Origin: Ophioderma brevispina
Taxonomy: Eukaryota > Echinodermata > Ophiuroidea > Amphilepidida > Ophiodermatidae
NCBI GenBank assembly: GCA_023653785.1
Contig: JAMKCH010002890.1
Coordinates: 1-64,000, forward strand
DNA: 64,000 bases
Reading direction: 5' to 3'
Within the stretch, counting starts at the first letter, position 1; the number at the start of each line of letters is the position of its first letter. This document shows positions 1 to 12,000 of the stretch, one piece after another. A program made the translations under genes and the position numbers. The notes under the pieces are model-generated. The model was not told the origin of the DNA. It saw only the letters and a list, made by a program, of their open reading frames with translations, and ran no database searches.

Positions 1-23
1 GAGACCAGCACAGGCCTTTCCTA

Positions 24-240
24 AGATCTGCCCTGACTATAGTTTCATTGAATGTGGAGGGGTTTTCCACTGCAAAAAGTAACATCATTGCTGATATGTT
101 TAACAATCTCTAATGGGATGCCCTATGTCTGCAGGAAACACATAATCTAATATGGTTGAATGTTAATGCAACTGAAATTAATTTTAAATCCTAACATTGA
201 TTGGTCCCCGACTTCAACCCTTAAGGTTTACTTTTAAATC
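24..240 (+). mobile_element. Non-LTR retrotransposon fragment, start of the AP-endonuclease domain
   Basis: Conceptual translation from base 24 shows SLNVEGF and, after one stop codon, DALCLQETH. These are the first two landmarks of the apurinic-endonuclease domain of non-LTR retrotransposon ORF2 (first beta strand, then the catalytic QET segment). The frame decays after about 200 bases, so this is a dead 5' fragment cut by the window edge. A second copy of the same segment follows at 620-824. Confidence 0.72.
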
Positions 241-544
241 CCATACACGTCACATCGGGTGCAACATAGCTGAACGTCCGGTGACAGGCACTCTTGCTAA
301 TAATTATAAACTTGACGCTTTCTCGTATTTTGCGCCTCGTTCGTTTTTATATTTAATTTTTTTTTTTTTGTATACATCGTGTATTCAGGCGTCAATGGTT
401 ACCTTGAAGTTGTCCCACAAGCCACTATCTTTAAGATTTAGTTACTTTTTGCCTGTCCAGATCAGTCGACAATCCACATCTGGTGCTGAAAAAATCACCA
501 CTTCATGGCATCATGTTAGTTCCACAGTAGAGTTAGTTCCATAG

Positions 545-835
545 CAGTGGTGGAGAAATAGAGAACCGCACCGTGGTCTCCACTGCTAATAACTGCGAGC
601 CAGTGAAGCTAATCTCTACACCACCAACACTCTTTCCCATAAAATTAGCCCTCAATTATTTCTTTATCATGACAGGAGACCAGTGCAGACCTTTTCTAAG
701 GTCTGCCCTGACTAATAGTTTCATTGAATGTGGAGGTTTTTTCACTGTAAAAAGTAACATCAATGCTATTAATATGTGTAACAATCTCCAATGGGGTGTC
801 CCTTGTCTACAGAAAACCCACTGAGGAGCTGCCAA
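545..835 (+). mobile_element. Second copy of the retrotransposon endonuclease segment
   Basis: Bases 660-824 repeat the first 150 bases of the window at high nucleotide similarity (GACCAGTGCAGACC, TTTCATTGAATGTGGAGG, AAAAGTAACATCA and GTCTACAG are shared). The translation keeps the GGFFTVKSNIN and PCLQKTH equivalents but with several substitutions. Two 5' endonuclease pieces lie in direct orientation about 660 bp apart, which suggests nested or tandem insertion of the same LINE family. Confidence 0.65.
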
Positions 836-855
836 TCATTGCCCAAACATACCGG

Positions 856-1015
856 TGTTAATTATAGTCCGCCGTATTCATAATCCGGCTACAACGGTAA
901 CAAATAGGGCACCCAATTCAGTTGCCTCTTCACGCAACATTGGTCTCACGCTTTATTCCGTTATCGTCTATGAAGCCCGGACTGTGGTTCCCGGCGGACT
1001 TTATCTGATAATCTT
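856..1015. repeat. Dispersed repeat, three copies in the window
   Basis: The stretch containing TTATAGTCCGCCGTATTC, CCGGCTACAACGGTAA and CACGCAACATTGGTCTCACG recurs in diverged form at about 13368-13512 and 22800-22935, all in the same orientation. No ORF is conserved between copies and no terminal repeat is obvious. Class unknown. Confidence 0.6.
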
Positions 1016-1109
1016 ATCTACCTTGGAGTCACCTTGGAAAGCACTCTCTCTTATAAGACATACATTAAGAAGACAAAGAGTAAGGTATGTTCACGCAATA
1101 GCATCTTGA

Positions 1110-1690
1110 AAAAAAAAACCTAACTGGCACGAGATCTGGTGCTCGCCCACATACCCTAAGTTCACAGGATGTCTTCCTAAAACACCAACGGAGAGCGTGC
1201 AAGAATGTAGCTGTCAAGTATCTAATGTGAAGCACCCTGTGTTTGGGTAGAGACCTGCTGCCAACCGCCGTAAATCCAGAGAGAGTTTCATAAGCAAAGT
1301 CCGACCCGTTTAGGTAGTCTCTAAGGAGTTTAAGATAGTCGTCATGTGGAAAGAAAGACTTGCTACCAGCCAAGTAACATCCATCAGTATTGAACCCAGT
1401 GAACATCCTCCACCTGGAGCTGACTCCTCATGGATTGAATCGCAATGTCTCAACAGACTGAGAACCGGAATCGGCTGATCTAAGGTTTTCCTGGAAAATT
1501 GAGGCTACTTAGAAGCAGATCAGGTACTGCTTGTCGCTGTGGAACAGCACTACAGACAATGGAACATCTCTTGGTCTGCCCACTGTTGGAGCAGACATGC
1601 ACACAGAAGGACTTTGCTGAATGCAATGAAGCAGCCAGGGGTGCAAACAATTTCTTTCCTCAGGAGCAACATGCAATGTTCACATAGATA
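1110..1690 (+). mobile_element. Non-LTR retrotransposon fragment, ORF2 C-terminus
   Basis: Degenerate frames give an RTG-like segment and then TMEHLLVCPLLEQTC and FAECNEAARG. This is the zinc-knuckle-like tail (CxCG...H...C) found after the reverse transcriptase in Jockey/I-like LINEs. Nucleotide relatives lie at 61430-61900 (+) and 17540-17830 (-), where the same segment reads GTEPQTMN and DLADFSEAARRC. Together with the endonuclease pieces upstream this is one scrambled LINE family. All three copies are frameshifted and inactive. Confidence 0.72.
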
Positions 1691-2117
1691 CCTACAAGAC
1701 TTTCAACCATTTCCTCGGAGCGGCGCTCCCAGCTCCCGCATTTTTTGCACCCTGGTCAAGCAGCCAGACCATGTACTCTTCTCTGGCTAGAGTATATTTG
1801 AGAACTACTGCGTTTGACTCGATAGAAAAAGTTCCAAAGTCATTCGTGCAATTTTTAGAACAAGTCCATATTAACCTTGCAAAATGTATGATGATTTCAA
1901 GAGACTCCACTTCCGAAAATAAATTAGTATAGCGAAAGATTCATAAGTTTATTTTTTTTTCGTAAAGTTGAGATTCGCGGTAATTCTTTACCTTACCTTA
2001 TAAAGGGATGGGTAAGTTTCATGTTAATGCCTGCATAGAGCATCCTCGCCGAATGTGTATGTTAATTTCGTTGTTTTGTTTTTTGTTCGTTCTCTATTAT
2101 TGTTCTCTCTCGATAAG

Positions 2118-2216
2118 GTTGAAGAGATAGCTGAAAGTGTGAAGAAAGCACAAGACAACCTAATAGATGACAGCGACTCCTTTGATGAGGAAACCAAGGA
2201 AATGGTAGTGGCAATG
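2118..2216 (+). CDS. Gene A exon: helix before the IGYP segment
   Basis: Open for 33 codons between acceptor AG (2116-2117) and donor GTATGC (2217). The reading VEEIAESVKKAQDN...FDEETKEMVVAM follows the M13 pattern (V/I)EE(I/M)...D..(W/F)(M/-)D.ETK..A..K.. that lies between the GRLFV and IGYP segments. It aligns with gene B exon 60855-60951, which starts IEEMAKAMSVVREI. No frame error here. Confidence 0.8.
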
Positions 2217-3056
2217 GTATGCATATTTAATTTAATTTAATTAAATCATCTTTCCAATTATTGTGTATACGTTTCTATAAATTAATTCTCTAAGGGGAGG
2301 GTTATCCCGTTATTTCTGGAAATTTCAAGGAGCAATTTCAGATATTTGTCAAAATGTCACCATACCGATCATATACATAATGTAGGCCTTGACCGGATCT
2401 TTCAAAATCGGTATTAGTTGTTCACCTTTGTTGCTATGGTAACCATGCTAGGGCTGTGATTGGCGATAATTTGAACAAAGAACTAAACCCGTTTGGTGAG
2501 TACATATGGGGTTTGGGGAGAATGTTAGTCGCTGGGGACATCCGGGGAAAACCATGTTCTCGGATTTTTTGAATTGGTTGCCATGGCCATGTGAGCCAGC
2601 CAATAAGAATTTTTACTGGAATAACTTAAAAGCGAATGGCGAAATTCTTTTTATGAATAAACTTTAAAGCGAAGGCGTACATATGTTGGTATTTGCTATT
2701 TTGTCTTATTGTTATGGATCTCACAATTAAAAAAAAAAAAAAAAAAAAAAAATAAAAAAAAAAAAAAACAAAAAGTACAAAAGATAAAAAAAAAAAAAAA
2801 AAAAAATGATTTTTGAAAAATGGACAAAAAAATGACATTGGGGAACGTAGGGATATCAATTCAATGTAGTTTCATGAACAAAATTGCAATTTCATTCAAT
2901 TAATCACCATTTTGTTGTTAGAGAAGTCACAATAGGTATAACAATGACAGTAGGTGACAGTACAATTTCTTAAAATGGCACCTTCAAGCACCTGTTATAC
3001 TAATTGTTGTATTTGAAAAACAAAATATAAAATTTTTTTGATGTAAATTTGAAAAA

Positions 3057-3099
<43 letters not shown>

Positions 3100-6000
3100 A
3101 AAATCGGAGACAGGGTTTTTCTGAAATAGTCTTTTAAAATCCATGTTGCCAAATCATTCCTATACCATTTGTGTTTCTAGTGACGGTTGTTGAATGCAAA
3201 CTGCAGTTGAGTTTTTACGAACTGAGATATAGGCCTTTAAAGTTTGTGCAACGTGAGGGCGCTATTTATTACGAATTATTGTGACATTGTTTATGTGTAG
3301 AGTAATTATCCATAATTTATAATCAAAGTTTGTTGAAAAGATGTATTACTTGTTATTATTTTTAAAATAATTTTGGGTTAAATATAGCAGGGAAAGCAAA
3401 TAAAGAATGCATAAGAAATGTATCGCAGTATGTTAAAAGTGAGCTTATATTATCTTTGACATTTTTTAGATAACAATCAATACAAGACTTTCTTTAAAAG
3501 AAACACAACACACAGCCTTATAATATTTGTTTGAAACAATATTGTTAAATCACTGATTGAAAATTAATAATAACATGCAAAGTATATGGCAAAATGCTTT
3601 TCGCCAATTTTTTATTGTCGCCTCCAGATACCTTGATCAGTCGGATCTTCGGAACCGAGAGTCAGGACTTTTAGTTCAAATAAAAAGCTATTTCAAAGTA
3701 AGACTTTACCGCTTATGGGCATGTTTACAATATCTCACCATTTTTTGCAGTTGGAAGACAGTTTCCCCATCGCAGCGGGATACACCCCCCCACCCCCTTA
3801 ACATGTGATTTACATATATGATTATCACATTTACATTGCATTGCAGCTGAAAAACATCACTGTCAAAATTGGTCTACCGCATTACATTTTTAACAACAGT
3901 CATTTGGATCAGGAATACGAAAACGTAAGTTTGATTAGACTAAAGTATATGGTTGTATGATGAACATAATAAAACACGGTGTCATAGTTCAAGAGCGTTT
4001 GAGGAAATGATTTTCAGGAAAGCTAGACATTTAAATTGATGAGAGTGTTGGTTTAAATTGTTGGTTTAAATTTGATATATGCAGCCTAATCCCAAGTAAC
4101 CTCATGTAACATTTAGCCTATATTGACAGACAAATGTACCTTATCGTCACATCCTACAACACAGTACCCATTGAGCTTTCCAATTAATCACACAAAGACC
4201 AATAAAGAGAAAAGCGTACCTAGTAACCCTCAGCATTCGCAACTTTATAATAACAGTGCCCATTTATAACTCGCACGTATCCGCCCTACATGACGCTAGT
4301 ACGCTGCCATCAGGAAATCGTCACAGTCATTCGCTTCATCTAGGTGACAGCTTGCTATTAAGCGCACAATCCTATCAACACTTATATTGTAATATCACCC
4401 ATAACAGCTCCCCAATTGTCGCTTGGGTCAACGAGGCAATTGAAACTAAGTTTCTTGCCCAAGGACACAAACACTTTGGCCATGGTGGGGTCGAACTTGC
4501 TATTTTAACGGGATAATGATTACGAATCATGCGCTTTTCCATCCTTCCTTCTTATTTTACTGATACCTTGCACAAAAAATCTCATTTCAGATATAGTTAC
4601 GGCAGTTTTGGCACCCCAAAATACGTTTTGAAAGTTTGCACCTATCGCCATAGACTCCATACAGTTCGAGCATTTTTTTCTCAACGTTTTCATCCTGCAT
4701 ATATTTTGCCAATAGCCTATGCGGAAAGATCATCATGCGTATCCCAAGGCGTGTAGCAAGAAGTGCCTGTGTGTCACTGTATCCCTTATCTCTGGTCAGG
4801 TGCAAGTAACAGTCTTTCAGGGTAGTACCAGGGAGGTTGAAGATATTCGAAGTTTACTTGAAAGATCGTATCATATCTTTCAAAAATAACTTTTGGAAGT
4901 TGACACTTATTGGCATAGACTCCATTGCATTTTTGTACATATCAGCGCTTCCATCGTGTATGAATTTTGCCAATCGCCTAGTGTGCGGAAAGATATCATG
5001 CGCATCCCAAGGCTAGGCGTGCAGCAAGAAGGCAGTGCCTCTGTGTTTGTAAAAATAAAAGATTCCTTGCATCTCAGCAGCAATTTTACTATTTTATTTT
5101 TTTCAGAAATTAGGTAAAATAAATTGTAAACCGTTTGAAATGCTGTTAGATATCTGTTTAGGTTTCCTTCGTGAGTTATTAATGAAAAATAAGGGGACTT
5201 AAAATTGTAAATACCGTCTACCTTATCTTTGGTCAGGTGCAAGAACATTCTTTGAGGGTAGCACCAGGGAGGTTGAAGATATTCGAAGTTTACTTGAAAG
5301 ATCTTATCATGATCATAAATGGTATAGGGTAGTACTGATTCATTCATCTATTCATCAGTCATTAACTTATATAGTTAGGTATAAGTTAACCTACCCAGTT
5401 TTAATGTATAATTTACTACCCAATTTTATTTTCTTAAATATGAAGCTCATTCAATTTGAAACAGTCCCTGAAAAAAAGTGAACATGTCCTTGCACGTTTT
5501 TAGTCCGTTGTCGCCGGGAGCCCGGAACACTGAATATCCTTTTACACCGGGCATTAGCCAATTAAACAGAGACATAGGCCACAAACTTCCCTAGTTGTCC
5601 TTACACTGAGATTGGCTCCTCAATTATCCTCAGTTGCACTGGAGATACTCCTATGTTTTTATCTTTTACAGCTGGATACCCAGGGATATAGCTTTAAAAA
5701 TTTTCCGGTCGGTTCTCTCTTTCTCGAGGAAACAAAACATTGCTCTACTAAGTGAATATGGATTTTGGATAACTGTATCTGCTAGTATGTATTATACCAT
5801 ATTTTAACGTCTTACGTTATCAATCATCTTAGTCGAAACACAAAAAAATGTTTAAATGGTAGCGGAACGCATACCGTCTGTTAGGAATATTTTAGAGAAG
5901 GCCTTACTTTTCTTACCATTAAGTGTTGGATTCGATTGAGTAGAATTAGTATACTAATGATTCACGAAAAGTATACTTTTGTGGTCTTTCATTCTTCTTT

Positions 6001-9000
6001 TTTTAAAATAGCCACACAAGATTGTAATTATGCACACAAGCAATGGCGAATAAGTGCTAAAGAGACACTGGCACATTTGAAAAATAGTGCGTCCTCAATA
6101 TTTTCAAAATGCGATATTTTTTGCATGGTTTTAAGCTTTTATATACAAAGCCTCACCCGAAATGATTAGACCAATCAGCTTCCTTATGGGTACCAGAACG
6201 ATTTATAATTTACGTCGCCGGCGACGTTAATTCAACAGAGACGAAAATGGCTTTTACACAAGAACACGCACTCCGTTGCATTTTTCCAGCTATTCATCAC
6301 TGTTTGGACCGGTTCTATCACCTTTGTGGTTTTTAATACAGTGAGTAAGAGTCAACATATTCAAGTAATATACACCTTTGTGATTAAAGTTATGGAAAAC
6401 TTAAAATTTGGCCTACAAATACCTGGATGTCTTTATCTCATCTCAATGTCCCTATCTGTTTTGGGTATGTTTATTTTATGTGTAAAATATGTCTCTGTTT
6501 CTTCCAATGGCCTAGACCTAGCAGTTGAGAGCAAATTGAAGAAAGGACATCGCCGATAGGAGAGAAGGAGGCCCTCTATACTCATAATAGTTATATTTCA
6601 ACCATCAATTTGATTTGGTGTTTGACAACTCTTTTATCATCACGGACGGTGTTTTTTATCCCAAAATCACTGTATAGAAAATGAGAAAAGTCTGAGAAAC
6701 TTCAAGGGCATGCTCTCTAGAAAAGTCAAAGCTTAGAGCATGCCACCATTTCAATGACAAGCATTTATTACTTATCTGAAAACAGGAAGATGTTGCATAG
6801 CTGCTCTTTGCATGGAGCTTGTGACGCCTTTTATAACAGGCCTTTTGTCCTACATAAGCTACAAAGAGGCTATACATGAGGCAGCCCTTTATACGATACC
6901 CAAATACCTATTAGCTTTGCTGCTAATATTTGATTATATAATCGTCCTTCACACCAGGCAGACGCTGGAATACAACCTCAATTTCATCATGACTGCGCTA
7001 TTTATGATCATGAGCAGTTAAATGCACATGAGCTAATAATTACAATTCCCATGGCGCAGTTTCCAATAAGCTTTCATCACCATTGTAAGACAAATACAGC
7101 CCTGTAATTTTAGTATGATCAGATACCCAGGACATGGCATGTTCAGTTGTTGTTCACATATGCTCATCCAAGGCTACTGAACCGAGCCCTTGGTAGATTA
7201 CCATGCCTTACCACATAGTGATGTGGTATTGTTTGTTTGTAAAAAGTTCGTTGTTGTTTTTGGCAATTCCATTTAGTGTTCCGGCCCCCCAGAAAACAAA
7301 AATGCAAAAATGAGGCCTTTCCACCCCAAGAACCAGAACGCCACTCACATATATGTTGCTAAATAATATAGCGCACATCCTTGCAACGCGCCATTGTGGT
7401 TCATGGGGGGAAAGGCTTCAAATGTGGAAATTTTAATTACCCATTGAAGCCTGTATTATAACTTTACATAAAATCGACTTTTGGGGAATTTATGTAAAGT
7501 GGGATTTTTTGAAAACCAGCAAAAGGTAAACTTTGAGCATGTCGCTTTATTATGCAAATCGTTTCAAGTTCATCCGTTCTCATGAAAACTATAGAGGGCG
7601 TCCTTCATTCCTTATCCGGCGATGTCCTTTCATATTTTGTGAAAATGTGCCAGTGCCGCTTTAATAAGCCCCACAAGTATAATATAATTAACACGATTTG
7701 AAAAATCGCTAACTCTACTCAATCGCTACTGCTGCTACTACCACTACTATCACTACTACTACTATCACTAAACTACTACACTAATACACGCCTACTACTA
7801 CTACTTCTACTCATGGTTTAGTAACTGTTTTATCACTATCATTGTTTCCGTTCCTAAGAATTTTGTTTTAAAGCTGTTAACTACCGATTTTCCTTATAGA
7901 CCCCAACGAATGGACATAAACCAGGTAAGTCAATACCCACATTAATATAGTTAGACGATGATGAACAAATCTTTTCTACACTAATATTTCGATGATACTC
8001 GTAGAAAACTAGTTTATTGTTTCAAATTGTTGTCAACGTTTGGTTACACCCACTAATTTTACAAATGTTCATTTTCAAACGATATAACAGCAGGAAAATA
8101 TGAAACTCAAAGTAAACAGGTGGAATGCAAGTTCGAGTCATGTATAATTTCTAGACAGTCAATTATGGCATGTTTTACAATAATGTTACTACAAAACATT
8201 GACTTAATCAAATGTATCGGGGGGGTGTCTGAAAACATGACTTAATTAATCCTACGTTCAATTGAATCCATTTCAAGCAAATGTCTTTGGCTTTTTTCAT
8301 ATTACTTTTATTTAGTTTGGTTTCTTCTGAAGATCGCCCAAACGCCAGTCTTCAATAGTGGATGGCCATGGTAAGTTCTCTTACCTGCAATAACGTTGCA
8401 GCATTATACAAACACGTGAAGAGAACATAATGGGGATACACCTGATTCGTGTGTGTGTGTGTTGCTTGTTATGTAACATGTGTTGCATATATGTATTTTG
8501 TGTAATGTATGTATGTTTGTGTGTAATGTATGTATGTGTGTATTTGTGTGTGTGTGCCGTTGTGTATATGTGCATGTGTGTGTTGTGTGTAAATGCATGC
8601 ATTGTGTTTCATGATTTTTCTTTCTTTCTATCTATTGGCCATTGCAGAATATCGATGTTAGTAACTATATGGCGTAATTTTCTTGTTAATTGTGATTATA
8701 TCATATTAAGTGACAGAGGAAGCATTTTTTTACGATACGAATTTCTCTAAATTGCACAGGATCGATTTGGACCACCTACCAAGACATTTCCGAAGGTTTA
8801 TTGGGAAAAAACCTAACAGTACAACAGAACATCAAACCCTGTTTTTAACTTGCCTGACTATCGTAATTGTCCCCCCATAGAACACCGTGCTTGACCTTCT
8901 GTCGTGCACGATAGAATTACTAATCATCATCTTATTACATAAAGACGGCGTATTCGGCTTATTCCCTTCAGGTGTGATCTATACATTGAAGCAAGTCAAA

Positions 9001-12000
9001 ATGCAAAAAAAAACCGTGTTCGAAACAATTGGGGGCGCTTCCTTTCTGATCTCATGTCTCTTTAAATATAGGGCCCTTTTGAGGTTCGACATTGATCATT
9101 TGAGACGCAGGTCTAAATAAGTACACACTGTCTGAACTTAACTGGTTGTTGTAATTGGCATATACATTACTATATAACATGCCCACAAGTATTCCTCACC
9201 CAAAACCTGTTTTTTTCGGTTCTGTATTTTTCTGTAGGTCTAACAATTTTGTCAAATCTTGGTATGTCCATTGCCGGATCTTACAAAAGCTTAGACCACG
9301 GCTGGTACTTTTAAAAGGTTGAGCAAAACACTAACATAGACCAATAAAATACTAAAATTAACAAAATAAATAGCAGGGTTGGTCTGTAGGTTTGAAAGAG
9401 TATACTAGGTAACGAAAGTATACTTGTGTGTCCTTTCTTTTGTTAAAATAGCCACACAAGATTGGGAAATAGACACACAAGCAATGACAGAATAAAGTGT
9501 TTAATAAGAAAAGCCCCACAAAAAATAAGTCCCCCTCTGTGATGATCAGACTTTGTCATGACAAAACTCACTTTAATGGGTATATTTCTTCCCATCAAAT
9601 AATTTATTGTTTACACAAAACATTTTTACATGTAATACAGTTCATCATTTGTTGAAAGGTAATGCCTTTTTCTAACAACAAGCATTTGTGTAAAAATGAT
9701 TATTTCAAAACAGACCAAAAATGTTGCACTTCTCAACTGCTGAAATGGAACCCTTTAATGTGGTCCTTAATGCATAAACAATTTGAAATGCACTGCCAAA
9801 TTAGTCAGCCGTGTAATCCCGATTACAGTGGCGTACCGACCGGGGGCAGGGGGGGGCAAGTTGCCCCCTCTGGCTCGAAAAAGCGGGACGATATGGACCA
9901 AAATGTGCATTTTTATCCCTCTTTTGCGGGGAATTTCAACCAATTTCAGCCTAAATTTGGGCGAAATTAAATAAATTCGGCGATTTTCGCGCACTACGCG
10001 CACATTTCGTCAAGTTCAGACCTCATTGGAGCAAAGCACCGGGACGATTTATGAATTTTTGCCCCCTCTGGCGGGGACGAACTTGGAAAATTTTGGGGCC
10101 CCCTCTGGGACGAACCTGCATCGGTATACGCACTGCCCGATTACAAAGGCTTTTCGAATTGATGAGGGCAAAAGAAGTGATACAGGTATGTGGTCATGAA
10201 TGAAAACAAAAGATGCTGCTTTATGGTGTCGGTCATGAAAGAGACTAAATTAAATGAATGCTTTAGGAATGAACTGATTGAGGATTGATGAATTGGGCCA
10301 AAGGTTGCAAATAAATCTTCATGACACATGTGGCATGTAATTTCTCTTGCAATGGTTCGTTTAACGGGTTAGAATGAGCGAGATGCACTGCAGTTCTGGA
10401 AGAAGGGGTTCCTGTAAATTTCTGGAGAATGAGGGTATAGAAACTCTTGACTGGCCATCAAGATCTCCTGACCTGAATGCAATCATAACAGAAACAGACA
10501 ACATGTTGACGATGACACAACATTAGCAGATTTGCCACAAATTCATTGACAAGGTGCACACCCGATATTGATTAACTGACACTTAATTTAAATTCAAGTA
10601 ATGGCAATTTTATTTAAATTTAGAAGGGAAATGAATCGTTATGTTAAATGAAACATTTTGAAACATGCGCTCAACTAAACTGAAGCAGGCTCTTCTTAAA
10701 GTAACTTTTGTTAAACACGTTGACACTTTAAAAAGTTGAAAAGTGCAACTTTTTTGGTCTGTTTTGAAAAAAAATCATTTTTACACAAATGCTTGTTGTT
10801 AGAAAAAGGCAATACCTTTCAACAAATGATGAACTGTATTACATGGAAAAATGTTTCCTGTAAACAATAAATTATTTGTTGGGAAGAAATATACCCATCA
10901 AAGTGAGTTTTGTTATGACAAAGTCTGGTCAACCCAGAGGGGGACTTATTTTGGGGGGACCGTTTATAATTAACACGATTTGACACACACTGTAGGGTTA
11001 TAAATAAGAATCCTATTCTCGAAGATTTGAAGGTGTTTCTTTTTTCTATAACTTTGAAGGTTGCTAAGAATTTTGGGGTCCAACCTCTGGGAAATGTGTG
11101 GAACATTGTAAAATAAGGGAGTCAAATTAGTACAAGGGTAAATTTGAAATCATGTCAAATTGTGTTTAAATGCACACCAATATATTGCTTTAGTTTAACA
11201 GGTACAGCCAATTGGTGTTCATTTTTAACATTATTTGACATGATTTCATATTTACCCCGTACTAATTTCACCCCTTATTTTCCGCATATTTTCCACAAGG
11301 TTGGATCTACAAATTCTGATTCAGCACTCTTCAAAACTATAGAAATAACATCTTCAAACCTTCCAAAATCACAATCTTCGAGAATAGGATTCTTATTTAT
11401 AACCTAAATAACAGACTGATAGAAAAAGGAAAGAAAGAAACAAATAAAGATGAAAAAGTAAAAAGACAAAGGAGATACAGAGATTAATAGATAGACCGAC
11501 AAAAAGACTGACAGACTGATATATAGAGACAGGATAAATGTACAGATAAGTGGATTTGCAAAAAGATAGACATACAGACAGACCGATAGGTGGATAGGAG
11601 ATGGAGGGAGGGTAGTTGGATGGGTAAGTAGGTTTTATACGTAGGTGGTAGGTAGGTACGTAAGTAGAGTATGAGGGTAACTTGGCGGATAGAAATGTAA
11701 AAGTAGAGGTAATTTTAACTACAGTATTATAGGTCGGTGACCCGATCAACAACCTCGTCCCTCCACTTCACTCCATCGAATTGCAATTTTGGTATCAGAA
11801 GAAAGTTCATATATTTCTCGTTACCCACGTGGAATTTAAGGCCCGAGAAATGTTTTCCTCAATGTTATGAACAGAAACATCACCAAAGTGATGTGCCACA
11901 TTCGTCGGCCGCGTCACATACTGACGTATTTACAAAATACGCATTTTGAGAAAAACGGCTTTGAAGACTTTGGGATTTTAATTTGTTCCATACTGTTAAT

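Larger units (their letters stand above)
9513..10960 (+). mobile_element. Tc1/mariner-like transposon with long terminal inverted repeats
   Basis: The stretch 9525-9740 is matched in reverse complement by 10730-10945. Shared landmarks are ATAAGTCCCCCTCTG, GACTTTGTCATGACAAAACTC, GGGTATATTTCTTCCCA and AACAACAAGCATTTGTG. The inverted repeats are about 210-220 bp, as in long-IR Tc1-like elements. The interior keeps a transposase remnant (10400-10500). A hAT-type MITE is inserted in the left part of the interior (9826-10135), so the Tc1-like element is the older of the two. Confidence 0.85.

Noticed and set aside
8381..8750. Frames rich in C/V/Y or in H/T across 8.4-8.75 kb
   Set aside because: They are translations of a TG microsatellite. 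Only the part after 8647 is considered, as a weak exon candidate.
9783..10003. Frames of 63-78 codons on both strands
   Set aside because: They lie wholly within the 310-bp hAT MITE, which is non-coding.
11393..11752. 119-codon minus-strand frame
   Set aside because: It is made by the GACA/GATA/GGTA low-complexity tract and has no domain.
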